Of a DNA stretch of 64,000 nt, positions 10,113 to 18,750 are shown in pieces. Numbering within the stretch: the stretch's first letter is position 1; the number at the start of each line of letters is the position of its first letter. The stretch is taken from positions 310,001-374,000 of the forward strand of contig JACJXZ010000006.1 in the NCBI GenBank assembly GCA_020636375.1, in the 5' to 3' direction. The notes below the pieces were generated by a model that saw nothing but the letters and a program-made list of their open reading frames with translations, did no database searches and was not told where the DNA came from. Both the position numbers and the translations under genes were made by a program. The stretch comes from Lewinellaceae bacterium. Lineage in GTDB: Bacteria > Bacteroidota > Bacteroidia > Chitinophagales > Saprospiraceae.

Positions 10113-10117
10113 ATCGC

Positions 10118-11608
10118 ATGAACATTCTTAAAAGCTCAAAACAGATCGGCCTGGTGCTCGGCCCTGCCCTGTTCCTGCTGACCCTGTTTTTCTACCGCCC
10201 CGAAGGAATGAGCCGGGAAGCCAATGCAGTACTCGCCTGCACCCTCTGGATTGCCGCCTGGTGGATAACGGAAGCCATCCCCATTGCAGTGACTTCCTTG
10301 CTGCCGATCGTGCTCTTCCCGCTCACCGGGGCTTTGGAGCTGAGCGAAACAACGGCTTCTTTCGGCCACAAATACATATTCCTGTACATCGGCGGTTTCA
10401 TCCTCGCCATCGCCATCGAACGCTGGAACCTGCACAAACGGCTGGCACTCAACATCATTCACTTAATCGGCACCAATGTAAAGAGCATCATACTGGGCTT
10501 TATGGCCGCCACGGCTTTCCTCTCCATGTGGATTTCGAACACCGCCTCCTCCGTGATGATGCTCCCCATCGGCTTAGCGATCATCAAACAGCTAAGGGAC
10601 AATCCACAGACTATCGAGGACGAGAACCGGGCCTTTGGCAAGATCCTCATGCTCGGCATTGCGTACAGCGCCTCCATCGGCGGCATTGCCACGCTGATCG
10701 GCACTCCGCCCAACCTCGTGCTGGCGGGGATCGTGCAGGAATTGTACGGCATCGAGATCACCTTTTCCAAATGGATCATGTTCGGCCTGCCCATTTCCGT
10801 AATATTGTTGTTGTTGTGCTGGAGATATCTGGCCAGTTATACCCGGTTTTTCCAGCAGCAGTCCTTTCCCGGAGGGAAAAAGGAAATAAAAAGGCAACTG
10901 GAAAAACTGGGCCATATCGGGTATGAGGAAAAGGCCGTCCTCATCGTTTTTGCCGCGGCCGCCTTTGCCTGGATTTCCCGTTCTTTTTTGTTGGAAAAGC
11001 TCATCCCCGGCATCGACGATACGATCATCGCCGTAGTGGCCGGTGTTGCCTTGTTCATCCTGCCTGCCCGGAAAGGCAGCAAGCGGGCGATCGTCACCTG
11101 GGAGGAGGCCGTGCAATTGCCGTGGGGCATCCTGCTCCTGTTCGGCGGCGGGCTGGCGATCGCCCAGGGCTTCAAGGCAACCGGCCTGGCGGATTGGATC
11201 GGCGGCCAGTTGGTTCTGCTCCATGGTGTGCCGCTCCTCATCCTCCTGCTGGCGCTGGTGGCCACCGTGAATTTCCTGACAGAGATAACCTCCAACCTCG
11301 CTACCACCGCCATGTTGCTGCCCGTTTTGGCTTCAATGGCGCTTACCGTAAACGTGCACCCCTATATCCTCATGGTCGGAGCGACGGCTGCTGCCTCCTG
11401 CGCCTTTATGCTGCCCGTTGCCACCCCACCGAACGCGGTGGTGTTTGGCTCGGGGTACTTGTCCATACCGGATATGGTCCGGGCCGGGATCTTCATGAAT
11501 ATTTTGTCCATCATCCTGCTCACGTTGATCGTCTTTTTCCTGCTGCCCTATTTGTGGGGATTTACCCCGAACACTTATCCGGCCGATTGGGTGAGCAAGG
11601 GGAATTGA
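10118..11608 (+). CDS. SLC13/DASS-family sodium:carboxylate symporter
   Basis: The 496-residue polytopic membrane protein (ATG at 10118) has about 11-12 hydrophobic spans. DASS signatures are present: TEAIPIAVTSLLPIVLFP, SNTASSVMMLPI (first SNT motif), IGGIATLIGTPPNLVL, then FLTEITSNLATTAMLLPV (second, substrate/Na-site motif) and MLPVATPPNAVVFGSG. Family members couple Na+ to import of C4-dicarboxylates, citrate, or in some cases sulfate. As the last gene of the SusC/SusD operon, it suggests that hydrolysis of an outer-membrane-imported ester releases an organic acid that is taken up here (inference). Confidence 0.9.
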   Translation: MNILKSSKQIGLVLGPALFLLTLFFYRPEGMSREANAVLACTLWIAAWWITEAIPIAVTSLLPIVLFPLTGALELSETTASFGHKYIFLYIGGFILAIAIERWNLHKRLALNIIHLIGTNVKSIILGFMAATAFLSMWISNTASSVMMLPIGLAIIKQLRDNPQTIEDENRAFGKILMLGIAYSASIGGIATLIGTPPNLVLAGIVQELYGIEITFSKWIMFGLPISVILLLLCWRYLASYTRFFQQQSFPGGKKEIKRQLEKLGHIGYEEKAVLIVFAAAAFAWISRSFLLEKLIPGIDDTIIAVVAGVALFILPARKGSKRAIVTWEEAVQLPWGILLLFGGGLAIAQGFKATGLADWIGGQLVLLHGVPLLILLLALVATVNFLTEITSNLATTAMLLPVLASMALTVNVHPYILMVGATAAASCAFMLPVATPPNAVVFGSGYLSIPDMVRAGIFMNILSIILLTLIVFFLLPYLWGFTPNTYPADWVSKGN

Positions 11609-11625
11609 AGGGTTAAATGGTTTTC

Positions 11626-11680
11626 GGTGGACGGTGGACGGCGGACGGCGGACGGCGGACGGCAGACGGGGGACGGCGGG
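11626..11680. repeat. Degenerate 7-bp GGACGGC tandem repeat
   Basis: About seven imperfect copies of GGACGGC/GGACGGT follow the SLC13 gene directly. The reverse-complement motif (GTCCGCCGTCGACCGTC) recurs at about 63549-63585, upstream of purC, so this is a recurring low-complexity intergenic motif. Confidence 0.6.
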
Positions 11681-11841
11681 CTTAGTGCCGCAGGTTGAAT
11701 ACTTATAAGCCCTCTTCTGTTCGCGAGCGGCTCCGCCTTCGCTATGCTTCGGCGGACAAGGTATGACGCGATGCGGTTCAACTTGCAAGCCTCCGACTTG
11801 CGTATTTCTATGCATCTCTCCATTTCAGCCCAGGCACTCAC

Positions 11842-11968
11842 GGCTACCTGTCTAAAATTGGCCACTCCATGCCTTCCGCACACGCTCGGCCTCGACTCCG
11901 CTCGGCTTTCCCCTTTCTGCTGGCCAGCGTTCGGCCGAGCTCACGCCGAGGCCATCAGACAGGTAGCC
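11842..11968. repeat. Dispersed 127-bp repeat with terminal inverted repeats (copy A)
   Basis: The ends are the exact inverted repeat GGCTACCTGTCT / AGACAGGTAGCC. The interior (CACTCCATGCCT, ACACGCTCGGCCTCGACTCC, GCTCGGCTTTCCCCTTTC, then GCCAGCGTTCGG...CTCACGCCGAGG) is shared with copies at 33137-33263, 37727-37828 and 63175-63451. It lies in the 616-bp space between the SLC13 gene and the oxygenase gene; the remainder of that space has no credible gene. Confidence 0.85.
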
Positions 11969-12120
11969 GCACTCACTGTCCATAGGCTTCCCAAACAACA
12001 CAACAAAAACCCCGGAAAAAAACCATCAATCCTCCCCAAACCCTTATCTTTATCCTTCATTTGGCTATCATTCCAGGACCGGACAACAAAGGCGGGCCCC
12101 GTACACCGTACACGCCCCCG

Positions 12121-12204
12121 TCCGGCGTTCGACCGAGCGTTCGACCGAGCTCACGCCGAGGTCTCACGCCGAGGTCTCACGCCGAAGTCCTCAGACAGAT
12201 AGCC
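12121..12204. repeat. Partial, rearranged copy of the same dispersed repeat
   Basis: Only the right part is present: short internal duplications of GTTCGACCGAG and CTCACGCCGAGGT, ending in AGACAGATAGCC at 12193-12204. It abuts the leader of the oxygenase gene 20 bp downstream. Confidence 0.6.
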
Positions 12205-12224
12205 GTCACCCCCAAACCCACAAC

Positions 12225-15041
12225 ATGAGCCTCGACATCGGTCAGACCATCCAGGTCAAAGCCGGGCAACAGGACGAAGAAACCGGCGTCTCCCTGGCCG
12301 GCTGGTCCGGCAGGATCACCGCCCTGTATCCGGAAGCTAATACCGTAGAAGTGGAGTGGGACAGCCCCACCCTGCGCCGCCTGCCTGGCGCCTTTATCTG
12401 CAATTCGCTGGACGAAGGCTACGATTATACCCGGTTCAACGTCGAAACGACGGCCATAGACGTCATCGAACCCAAAGACTCGCCCTTCGACGCCGAGAAA
12501 ACCCGCCTGGCGCTGGAAGACCACTACCGCGATTACGAACTGCACGGGAATACCCCTCCCCCTCCCTTCTCGCCCGAAGAGGAGGACGCTTACGATGGTT
12601 ATGGCTTCGAAGAAACAGAGGAAGAGGATGATTATGATGGCTACGGTCCCGAAGAAACAGAGGAAGAGGGTGCCGGCGGCGAACCTGAAGAAACAGCCGG
12701 ACAGGCAACTCGCGCCGACAGTGGGCCCGGCGCCACCGCCGGCTTCCAGAAAGAACTGCTGGCCGTGCTGGAAACCATAGAAGGGAGCGGCTCCTTCGCC
12801 GTCTCCGGCACCCTGCCCTTTGTCCATCCCGGCCTGCACGTCGAGGGCATCGGCGAGGTGGGGTTTCCGGTCGCGCCCGTGTTAGCCAAAGAGATTATCC
12901 GGCACGCCCGGCGGGCGCCCTTCGGCAAGGGCAGCCAGACCATCACCGACACCAACGTGCGCAGCGCCTGGGAAATCGACGCCGAAAAGCTGTCGTTTCG
13001 CAATAAGGACTGGGAAAAAACCGTCGGGCAGATCATCGGGGAAGTGAAGCAGGGCCTGGGCATTGAAGAGCAGCCCATAAAAGCCTCCTTATACAAGCTG
13101 CTGGTCTATGAACCCGGCGATTTTTTCCTGCCGCACCAGGACTCGGAGAAGGAGAAAGGCATGTTCGGCACCCTGGTGGTGGGCCTGCCTTCCGCCCATG
13201 CCGGCGGAGAGCTGATCATCCGCTTCGACGGCAGGGAGGAAACGGTGGATTTCTCGGCGGCGGCGAGTTCCTATCAAATTCCCTACGCCGCTTTTTACGC
13301 CGATTGCGAGCACGAGATCAGGCCGGTCGCTTCCGGCTACCGGGTTTGCCTGGTTTATAACCTGGTGCAGCCGGCCGGCGCTTCGAAGATCAGCAGCCCG
13401 CAGTTCAGCAGCCAGGTGGAGCAGATGGCAGAGGTGCTGCGCGCTATGGAGGATTCCTTCGAATGGAACCCCAAAGCCGTGCTGCTGGGCCACCAGTACA
13501 CGCCGGCCAACTTCTCGCTGGGCCAACTGAAGCTGCACGACCGCCCCCGGGCGGAAGCCCTGCTGGAAGCGGCGGAAAAGGCGGGCTACTTCGCCAGCCT
13601 GGGCCTGGCTACCCTGTACCGGATGGGGCAACTGGAAGAGGATTTCTTCTACGAATACGGCCGCGGGCGCCGGTACTACGACTACGATGAGGACGAGGAG
13701 GAGGAGGAAGAATATGAAGGCGATGGAACGATGGGCGAAATTTACGAGGAGTATATGACGATGGAGCATTGGGGCGAAGGGGGCGCGCCCGGCCTGGGCG
13801 ACGTCCCGATTGAGGAAAACGATATCATTGCGGAGTTCGAAGTGGGAGAGGACGACCCCATCGAGCAGGAAGCAGAAGGCTATACCGGCAATGCCGGCAT
13901 GACCCTGGAATACTGGTACCACTACGGCGCGGTCGTCCTCTGGCCCCGGAGCCGGCATTCGGGCCTGCTGGCGAACCTTCCCGTGCCGGTGAGGCTGCAA
14001 TGGCTGGAATACTACCTGCGGCACTGGAAACAGGCCGAACTGAACCCGCAGGAGTACGCCCGGAATTTGCTAACCAGCCTCACAGAGGATATCCCGGCAG
14101 AAAAAGGATACAACGTGCCAGACTACAGCCCGGCCGCCGCCGCCCTGGCCCGCTTCCAGGACGAAAGCCTCCTGAAGCAGGCAAGCGAAGCCCTGCTGCC
14201 AACTGTTTTTGAATACATCAGCGCGGAAAGCTGGGCGGAATTGATACAGGCCTGCGAGCCGGCCAACTTCCATACAGTGTTGCAAAAAGCAGCCGACACG
14301 GACGACGTTTCTGTCATCCGCCGCCTCCTGGAAGTTTTAAGAATACTGGACGAACCAAACTCAGCTGCGCTGGCGCCCTTCGTCCTCCACCACCTCCGGC
14401 AACTGCCCGAATACCTGCGCAAGGCCAGGCTGCAGGAGCTGGAACCACAAGTTTATGGATTTCGCTACTTCTCAAAGGAGGAAAAAGAAAAGCGCGTAAC
14501 CGCCGCCGCCGCCGCCGTGGAAAACATCCTGGCGCTCAGCCCCCGGCTGGAGCAGGACGCGAAATGGATCAAGGGCATCATGAACCGCATCGCCAGGCCG
14601 CTGCCCCGCGCCTACGCCAACGAGGTGCTGGCGCCCATTCTGCTTGCCGGCAAACACCGGGGCAAGGCGCTGGGCAAGGCCCTGTACAAGGCCTGCCTGA
14701 AAGACCTGGAGAATCGAACGGCCGTCAAACCTACTCCCCCACCCGACTGGAGGCGGGAGGTGCCGAAAACAGAATACAACACACACCTTTGGGAAACGCT
14801 CCGCCCGTTCCTCAGCTCCCCTACTCAAAAGGTATTCGATTATGTGAAAAACGAATCGCACCGGTCTGAAATGGAACGGGCCATCAACAGCGTGGAAGTT
14901 GACCTGAAGATGGAAACGATCAGGAAGGGCAGGCCCTACACCTTGCGGCTCACTAAAACCCAGGCGGCCTACGAGCGGAAGCTGCGGGAATGGGAGGAGG
15001 ACGTGGCGTTGCTGGGAAGGCTGGAGGCTGTTGGGGGCTGA
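12225..15041 (+). CDS. Long 2-oxoglutarate/Fe(II) oxygenase-like protein
   Basis: The 938-residue cytoplasmic protein has a dioxygenase core at about 180-385. YEPGDFFLPHQD supplies His304 and Asp306, CEHEIRPV supplies His363, and SGYRVCLVYNLV supplies Arg373 for 2-oxoglutarate, the complete HxD...H...R set of prolyl-4-hydroxylase-type enzymes. The N terminus (1-80) looks like a small SH3-type or WD-rich barrel (GWSGRITALYP, VEVEWDS). Residues about 120-165 hold acidic repeats (YDGYGFEETEEEDDYDGYGPEETEEE). A second acidic Tyr-rich stretch lies near 480-505 (YDYDEDEEEEEEYEGDG). About 400 C-terminal residues are helical and unrecognised. Bacterial relatives of the core are usually 200-300 residues, so this is a very extended form. 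The substrate is unknown; protein hydroxylation is a possibility. Confidence 0.75.
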   Translation: MSLDIGQTIQVKAGQQDEETGVSLAGWSGRITALYPEANTVEVEWDSPTLRRLPGAFICNSLDEGYDYTRFNVETTAIDVIEPKDSPFDAEKTRLALEDHYRDYELHGNTPPPPFSPEEEDAYDGYGFEETEEEDDYDGYGPEETEEEGAGGEPEETAGQATRADSGPGATAGFQKELLAVLETIEGSGSFAVSGTLPFVHPGLHVEGIGEVGFPVAPVLAKEIIRHARRAPFGKGSQTITDTNVRSAWEIDAEKLSFRNKDWEKTVGQIIGEVKQGLGIEEQPIKASLYKLLVYEPGDFFLPHQDSEKEKGMFGTLVVGLPSAHAGGELIIRFDGREETVDFSAAASSYQIPYAAFYADCEHEIRPVASGYRVCLVYNLVQPAGASKISSPQFSSQVEQMAEVLRAMEDSFEWNPKAVLLGHQYTPANFSLGQLKLHDRPRAEALLEAAEKAGYFASLGLATLYRMGQLEEDFFYEYGRGRRYYDYDEDEEEEEEYEGDGTMGEIYEEYMTMEHWGEGGAPGLGDVPIEENDIIAEFEVGEDDPIEQEAEGYTGNAGMTLEYWYHYGAVVLWPRSRHSGLLANLPVPVRLQWLEYYLRHWKQAELNPQEYARNLLTSLTEDIPAEKGYNVPDYSPAAAALARFQDESLLKQASEALLPTVFEYISAESWAELIQACEPANFHTVLQKAADTDDVSVIRRLLEVLRILDEPNSAALAPFVLHHLRQLPEYLRKARLQELEPQVYGFRYFSKEEKEKRVTAAAAAVENILALSPRLEQDAKWIKGIMNRIARPLPRAYANEVLAPILLAGKHRGKALGKALYKACLKDLENRTAVKPTPPPDWRREVPKTEYNTHLWETLRPFLSSPTQKVFDYVKNESHRSEMERAINSVEVDLKMETIRKGRPYTLRLTKTQAAYERKLREWEEDVALLGRLEAVGG

Positions 15042-15350
15042 GTAGGCTTTGCGAAGTATGAATCATACCCTTCTGGGGCTTTGCCCTCCATCCTCCTTCT
15101 GATGGCTCAGGATGCGGTTTCCTTCCGCAACCTCACCTGGGCCGCAGCTGCCATTTTCCTGCTTATCGGCGCCACGGCGCTTGTCGCCTCTGAGGGCAAG
15201 CACTTGTCCTGGGCTTTGCTGAACAGCCTGGGTGCCCCAGCGGAAAAGGATTTTTGTCAGGGGGGGGCAAGAAAAGCATAAGCGAAACGAAAATATACGA
15301 GCTTGTTTGGAGGCAGTGCTTTGGTGGCGAACCTCCTGCTTCATCATACT
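15042..15350. other. Intergenic space at a composition boundary
   Basis: Nothing certain is seen in these 309 bases. The left part is GC-rich like the oxygenase gene. A 66-codon frame (15081-15281, plus) is open but has no recognisable product. After an eight-G run near 15262 the sequence becomes AT-rich, marking the edge of the ATPase/TOPRIM-like island. Confidence 0.4.
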
Positions 15351-15977
15351 CTATAGATTTTCTATTATTTTATCAATTCCCTCTTCAAGTTTTTTGAAAG
15401 AATCCAACCTCCTTAATCTTGAATAGTCTTCTATTACTTCGGCTAATCTATGCATTGCCTTGCGTGGGTTGAATCCTTTTAGTCTTCTTTTGTTCAATCC
15501 GGATGCTTTCTTAATCAGCTCTATCAAATCTTTCTTAGGGTCTGGAATTTTCTCTAATTTATCAATAGCAGGTAATTTTAGCACATCTTTTCCGTTTGGG
15601 TTTCCGGAAGCAATTCGTATAGATTCAATATCTATCAGAATCCAAGCTTCACTCATTTTAATCGGAGTAACGGGTATACAAACGGGTAGTTCGCATTCTG
15701 CATTATCAATTGCATGCCTGATTTCGTTTTCTCTGCTCTCAATCGATTCCTTCTCTGCATCTCTATGGATGAAGAGAACATCACATGGAAAAAGATCAAC
15801 TGCTTTGCAAATCCTTTCGGCTAATTTCTCATTCCCTTTAGAAATAGGCTTTAGGTCAGCAAAGTTTATATTTATTGCTCTATCCGGGAATTTTTGAATA
15901 AGAAGCCATTTAATAGGATATTGTAGAAACCTGTCTGAAGTACCATCTCCTACCAGCGTACAATTAATTGCTTTCAT
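15351..15977 (-). CDS. TOPRIM-like DUF4276-type protein, partner of the upstream ATPase
   Basis: The 208-residue protein begins with a strand-loop LVGDGTSDRFL like the acidic first motif of TOPRIM-fold effectors. It continues with DVLFIHRDAEKES and VTPIKMSEAWILIDIESI, an arrangement resembling DUF4276 proteins (metal-binding Asp/Glu, then xExEAWxLxD). The start codon lies inside the end of the ATPase gene (14-bp overlap), so the two are translationally coupled. ATPase + TOPRIM-like pairs occur in several phage-defence systems (PARIS, OLD-type, Abi systems), where the second protein is the toxic nuclease. Its role here is inferred. The gene is AT-rich compared with the backbone. Confidence 0.65.
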   Translation of the reverse strand: MKAINCTLVGDGTSDRFLQYPIKWLLIQKFPDRAININFADLKPISKGNEKLAERICKAVDLFPCDVLFIHRDAEKESIESRENEIRHAIDNAECELPVCIPVTPIKMSEAWILIDIESIRIASGNPNGKDVLKLPAIDKLEKIPDPKKDLIELIKKASGLNKRRLKGFNPRKAMHRLAEVIEDYSRLRRLDSFKKLEEGIDKIIENL

Positions 15978-17475
15978 TGCTAAATAGCGTAGGTTGTTGC
16001 TGAAGAATTTTTAAATCCTCCCTGTCTTTTACCTTTTTCCCTTCTTCAGTATTTTTAATAAACCAGGAAATCGTGGAATCATTTGGATTTAAATAAGACA
16101 TAAGCTTTCCTTTTGAAATAGGTTTAGAGTTGCCTTTTGTTGTTCTCCATGTCTCCGAAAGTGCTTTAACCACCGTCCCTTTAAATCTTTTCCTGTCTTT
16201 AATAAACTCAGATAATTCTGCATAAACTAAGCATTGGTCCGGAACCTCCATGACAACTCTTGGGGAGTGGGTATTTATTATTACTTGTCTCAAAGGATTA
16301 TCCTCCAAGTTCTCATCAAAAGGGTCAACGGGAATACTTTTCAATAAATCTAAAATGGCTGCAATCCTTTCAGGATGAATTCCATTTTCAGGTTCCTCAA
16401 GGCAAATCAACCCTGTTTCGGTATAATCAAGGTCCAAAACCGCAAGCGCCAGAAATCTCAAAGTTCCATCTGATAATGACCTCGCAGGTAATTGAGTATT
16501 GTCTTTATTTATTACTTGCAGGGTCAACAACTGGCGTTTCTCATCCCTATCTACTTTGACTTCTTTTATATCCTCAATTAATTCGGACAACTTATTTGCT
16601 AATAGCGTATAAACTTCTTTTTCTGAAGAATATTTAATATTGCCTTTGCTGTAGTGGGATAGCCTGTATATAGTCGATGCTAAATTCGCGCCATCGCTTC
16701 CCAGGCTGACTCTGTAAGAAAATTTATCTAGCTCATCGGGGTTTCTAAGGGAAGATGGCTCCAATTGGAGTAACTTCCAGGACTGCAACTCTCGCCTGGC
16801 TAGAAGAACCGTTGGTGTTTCAGAAGCATAACTCGCAGTTGACAATACTGTCCTCGGCAGGTTCTTTGCTAAAAAAGGTTTTGGCTTGCCGCTACTTCCC
16901 CCATCCTGATGAAGATTGATAAATGATTCTCCGTCCTCTGTCGATGTTGAAATAAAAGGCACATTCCTTTTTCCCTTTATTATTGAATTCCTCCATTTAT
17001 AGGCATGCTCAAATAAAAGATGCTTGTTTGCCTCTTTTTTCTTAAGAGGGACTAACTCCTCTTTCACTATTCTAACAGGCCCCTTTTCATCGAAGTCTTC
17101 TTCTTCTATAAGTTCAAATTCAAGAATATATTTCAAAAAATTATAAGTTGCTTCTGCTTTTTGCCCTAGTTCGTCTTCTCCGATCCTTGGGATTATCATT
17201 TCAATTTCGAAAGACATCTTTCTTGAAATATCCTCTCCAACCTGATGAAAGATGCTTTTAACCGAACTGCCTTTAATAAACGTGCTATTTTTACTGCGAA
17301 TCGAACCTGCTGCTTCCGTTATTGGTTTGTCGGCTAAGTAACTCAAAAATTGAATCGCGTCAAAAATATTAGATTTGCCAACTCCATTTTCACCAGCGAT
17401 ACAAGTAAATGGGCCAAATCTAATGTCCACGTCATTGAGATTTTTAAATCCTGATATTTTAAGTCTGGTTAGCAT
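15964..17475 (-). CDS. AAA-family (AAA_15/AAA_21-type) ATPase, putative defence sensor
   Basis: The 503-residue protein (ATG at 17475; a TTG two codons upstream is less likely) opens with MLTRLKISGFKNLNDVDIRFG. It has Walker A GENGVGKSN (about 27-36), an ABC-like signature LSDGTLRFLALA, Walker B GLICLEEPENGIHP, and the D/H-loop VIINTHSPRVV. This is the SMC/RecF-like ABC ATPase layout of the AAA_15/AAA_21 families. It overlaps the downstream TOPRIM-like gene by 14 bp on the same strand. The family is common in anti-phage modules (AriA of PARIS, AbiLi and similar). The pair is AT-rich and lies between GC-rich genes, which suggests recent acquisition. Confidence 0.85.
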   Translation of the reverse strand: MLTRLKISGFKNLNDVDIRFGPFTCIAGENGVGKSNIFDAIQFLSYLADKPITEAAGSIRSKNSTFIKGSSVKSIFHQVGEDISRKMSFEIEMIIPRIGEDELGQKAEATYNFLKYILEFELIEEEDFDEKGPVRIVKEELVPLKKKEANKHLLFEHAYKWRNSIIKGKRNVPFISTSTEDGESFINLHQDGGSSGKPKPFLAKNLPRTVLSTASYASETPTVLLARRELQSWKLLQLEPSSLRNPDELDKFSYRVSLGSDGANLASTIYRLSHYSKGNIKYSSEKEVYTLLANKLSELIEDIKEVKVDRDEKRQLLTLQVINKDNTQLPARSLSDGTLRFLALAVLDLDYTETGLICLEEPENGIHPERIAAILDLLKSIPVDPFDENLEDNPLRQVIINTHSPRVVMEVPDQCLVYAELSEFIKDRKRFKGTVVKALSETWRTTKGNSKPISKGKLMSYLNPNDSTISWFIKNTEEGKKVKDREDLKILQQQPTLFSNESN

Positions 17476-17694
17476 ATTCAAATACGTATTTCTCCGATCT
17501 TACTCTATTAAGCTTACAATATACTGATAATTTTGCAACTTGATAAACCTGAGTATATGCTGCATGCCAGGTATAATACAACCTGCCGCAGTTTTGGGTA
17601 TCATGGCGGCGTTGCCGTAAGTCCGGCAGCCGGAGGTGCAAAACCTCTTCTAAAAAAGACACAAACATGATTATGAACCTGCCCCCCCCAGCCC

Positions 17695-18009
17695 TCAAAC
17701 CCCACAAAACCCCTCCCCCGACACCTTTCCCAGCATCCTCAGCAAAAAACCGGCATTTTTTTCATCAAAGCACATCGGCGGCTTGATCTTCAGCACATTA
17801 TCATACGGCCCGTCGGTGCTCATCAGCACCCTCTTCTCCCGCATGCGGTTGGCCAGGTAGGTAGCCGGTGCCAGGCTCTCCCGGTCAGTTACCAGTTGCC
17901 GGGCTTTGCCTTTGATATCATAGTATTTCCGGGCCAGGGTTTCGGCATTAGCAGGCGTTATGGACAGTTGTGAAAATTCTGATGGAGGCATGCTTTTTTT
18001 TTCAGTCAA
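17695..18009 (-). pseudogene. C-terminal remnant of a class III aminotransferase/phospho-lyase
   Basis: The 104-codon frame contains LVTDRESLAPATYLANRMREKRVLMSTDGPYDNVLKIKPPMCF, the C-terminal small-domain signature of class III PLP aminotransferases of the ethanolamine-phosphate phospho-lyase type. Intact enzymes have more than 400 residues, so the PLP-lysine domain and about three quarters of the protein are missing. The ATG used at 18009 overlaps the stop of the upstream gene and is probably accidental. It is a decayed gene cut off by insertion of the AT-rich upstream reading frame. Confidence 0.75.
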
Positions 18010-18446
18010 CGCCCACCCTCCACAGCCATTTCATACCACTTATCCACAGCAAAAATGGTTTCCACATCTTTCCTAAAGGCAGCAACATCAAACTCACCTG
18101 GGAGAGGTAGGGTGCTTATAAGATCAATACCCTCCAGATAGGCATTCTCCATCATTTTGATAATTTCTTCGTTTGAACTATGGAGTACCTTATCATAATC
18201 TACCTTAACAGCTATTTCTGCCGACCTTTTTTCTTTGTCAAAATAGGTTCCCGGTGGGAAAAGCGTTCTCTCAGGCCGTAGGATAAGAAAAGTAAAATAG
18301 AATTTCTTTAGACCATCACCATATTTGGTGAGGTCGATTCCATCATGAAGCGCATAGATGAAAGGGGCCAACCTCACCTTTGGGTCTATTTCATGCCAAA
18401 GCCTTGCGGATATATAAATCTGCCTGTCGCTGGGAATAAGTTTCAT
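18006..18446 (-). CDS. Hypothetical AT-rich protein
   Basis: The 146-residue protein (MKLIPSDRQIYISARLWHEIDPKVRLAPF) has no signal peptide or membrane span and no motif I can name. Charged helices and the ending VDKWYEMAVEGG suggest a small soluble protein, perhaps of the immunity or accessory type. It is AT-rich, unlike the flanking aminotransferase remnant, and its stop overlaps that remnant's first ATG (ATGA). It likely entered with the neighbouring ATPase island. Confidence 0.5.
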   Translation of the reverse strand: MKLIPSDRQIYISARLWHEIDPKVRLAPFIYALHDGIDLTKYGDGLKKFYFTFLILRPERTLFPPGTYFDKEKRSAEIAVKVDYDKVLHSSNEEIIKMMENAYLEGIDLISTLPLPGEFDVAAFRKDVETIFAVDKWYEMAVEGGR

Positions 18447-18629
18447 CTGACAGAATTTTAGCTATCATTTTTATTGCCGGGAGGCCTGAATAACTGCAAC
18501 TTTCTTCTTCTCGCCTCCGGCAGTAGCGGATAATTATAGATCTTTATCTTCTCCATTTTTCGGCTTGGTTAGTACTTCTCCTTTTTTGGGAATAATCGGT
18601 ATCGGGAGCATGAACCATGAATATATCAA

Positions 18630-18652
18630 GTTTAACTTTATCAAAGTTAAAC
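18630..18652. terminator. Short inverted repeat in a 304-bp gene-free space
   Basis: GTTTAACTTT-ATC-AAAGTTAAAC forms a perfect 10-bp stem with a 3-nt loop. It could be an operator or a hairpin downstream of the acyltransferase gene; AT content favours an operator or a weak terminator. The rest of 18447-18750 shows nothing recognisable. Confidence 0.35.
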
Positions 18653-18750
18653 CTTTAGTTTGCATTTTAGAGACAATTAACACGCAAAATCAAATTTTAT
18701 CCTAAAAATATAACGAAACAGAGGTTGTCCGGCTTCTGTCAGCCGGTTCC

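Noticed and set aside
9767..10117. N-terminal extension of the SLC13 transporter
   Set aside because: The frame is open upstream but overlaps the hydrolase gene; the ATG at 10118 gives a normal DASS N terminus and 5-bp operon spacing.
15063..15347. Small genes in the gap before the TOPRIM-like gene
   Set aside because: Short frames on both strands have no motif, no clear ribosome-binding site and lie on a composition boundary.
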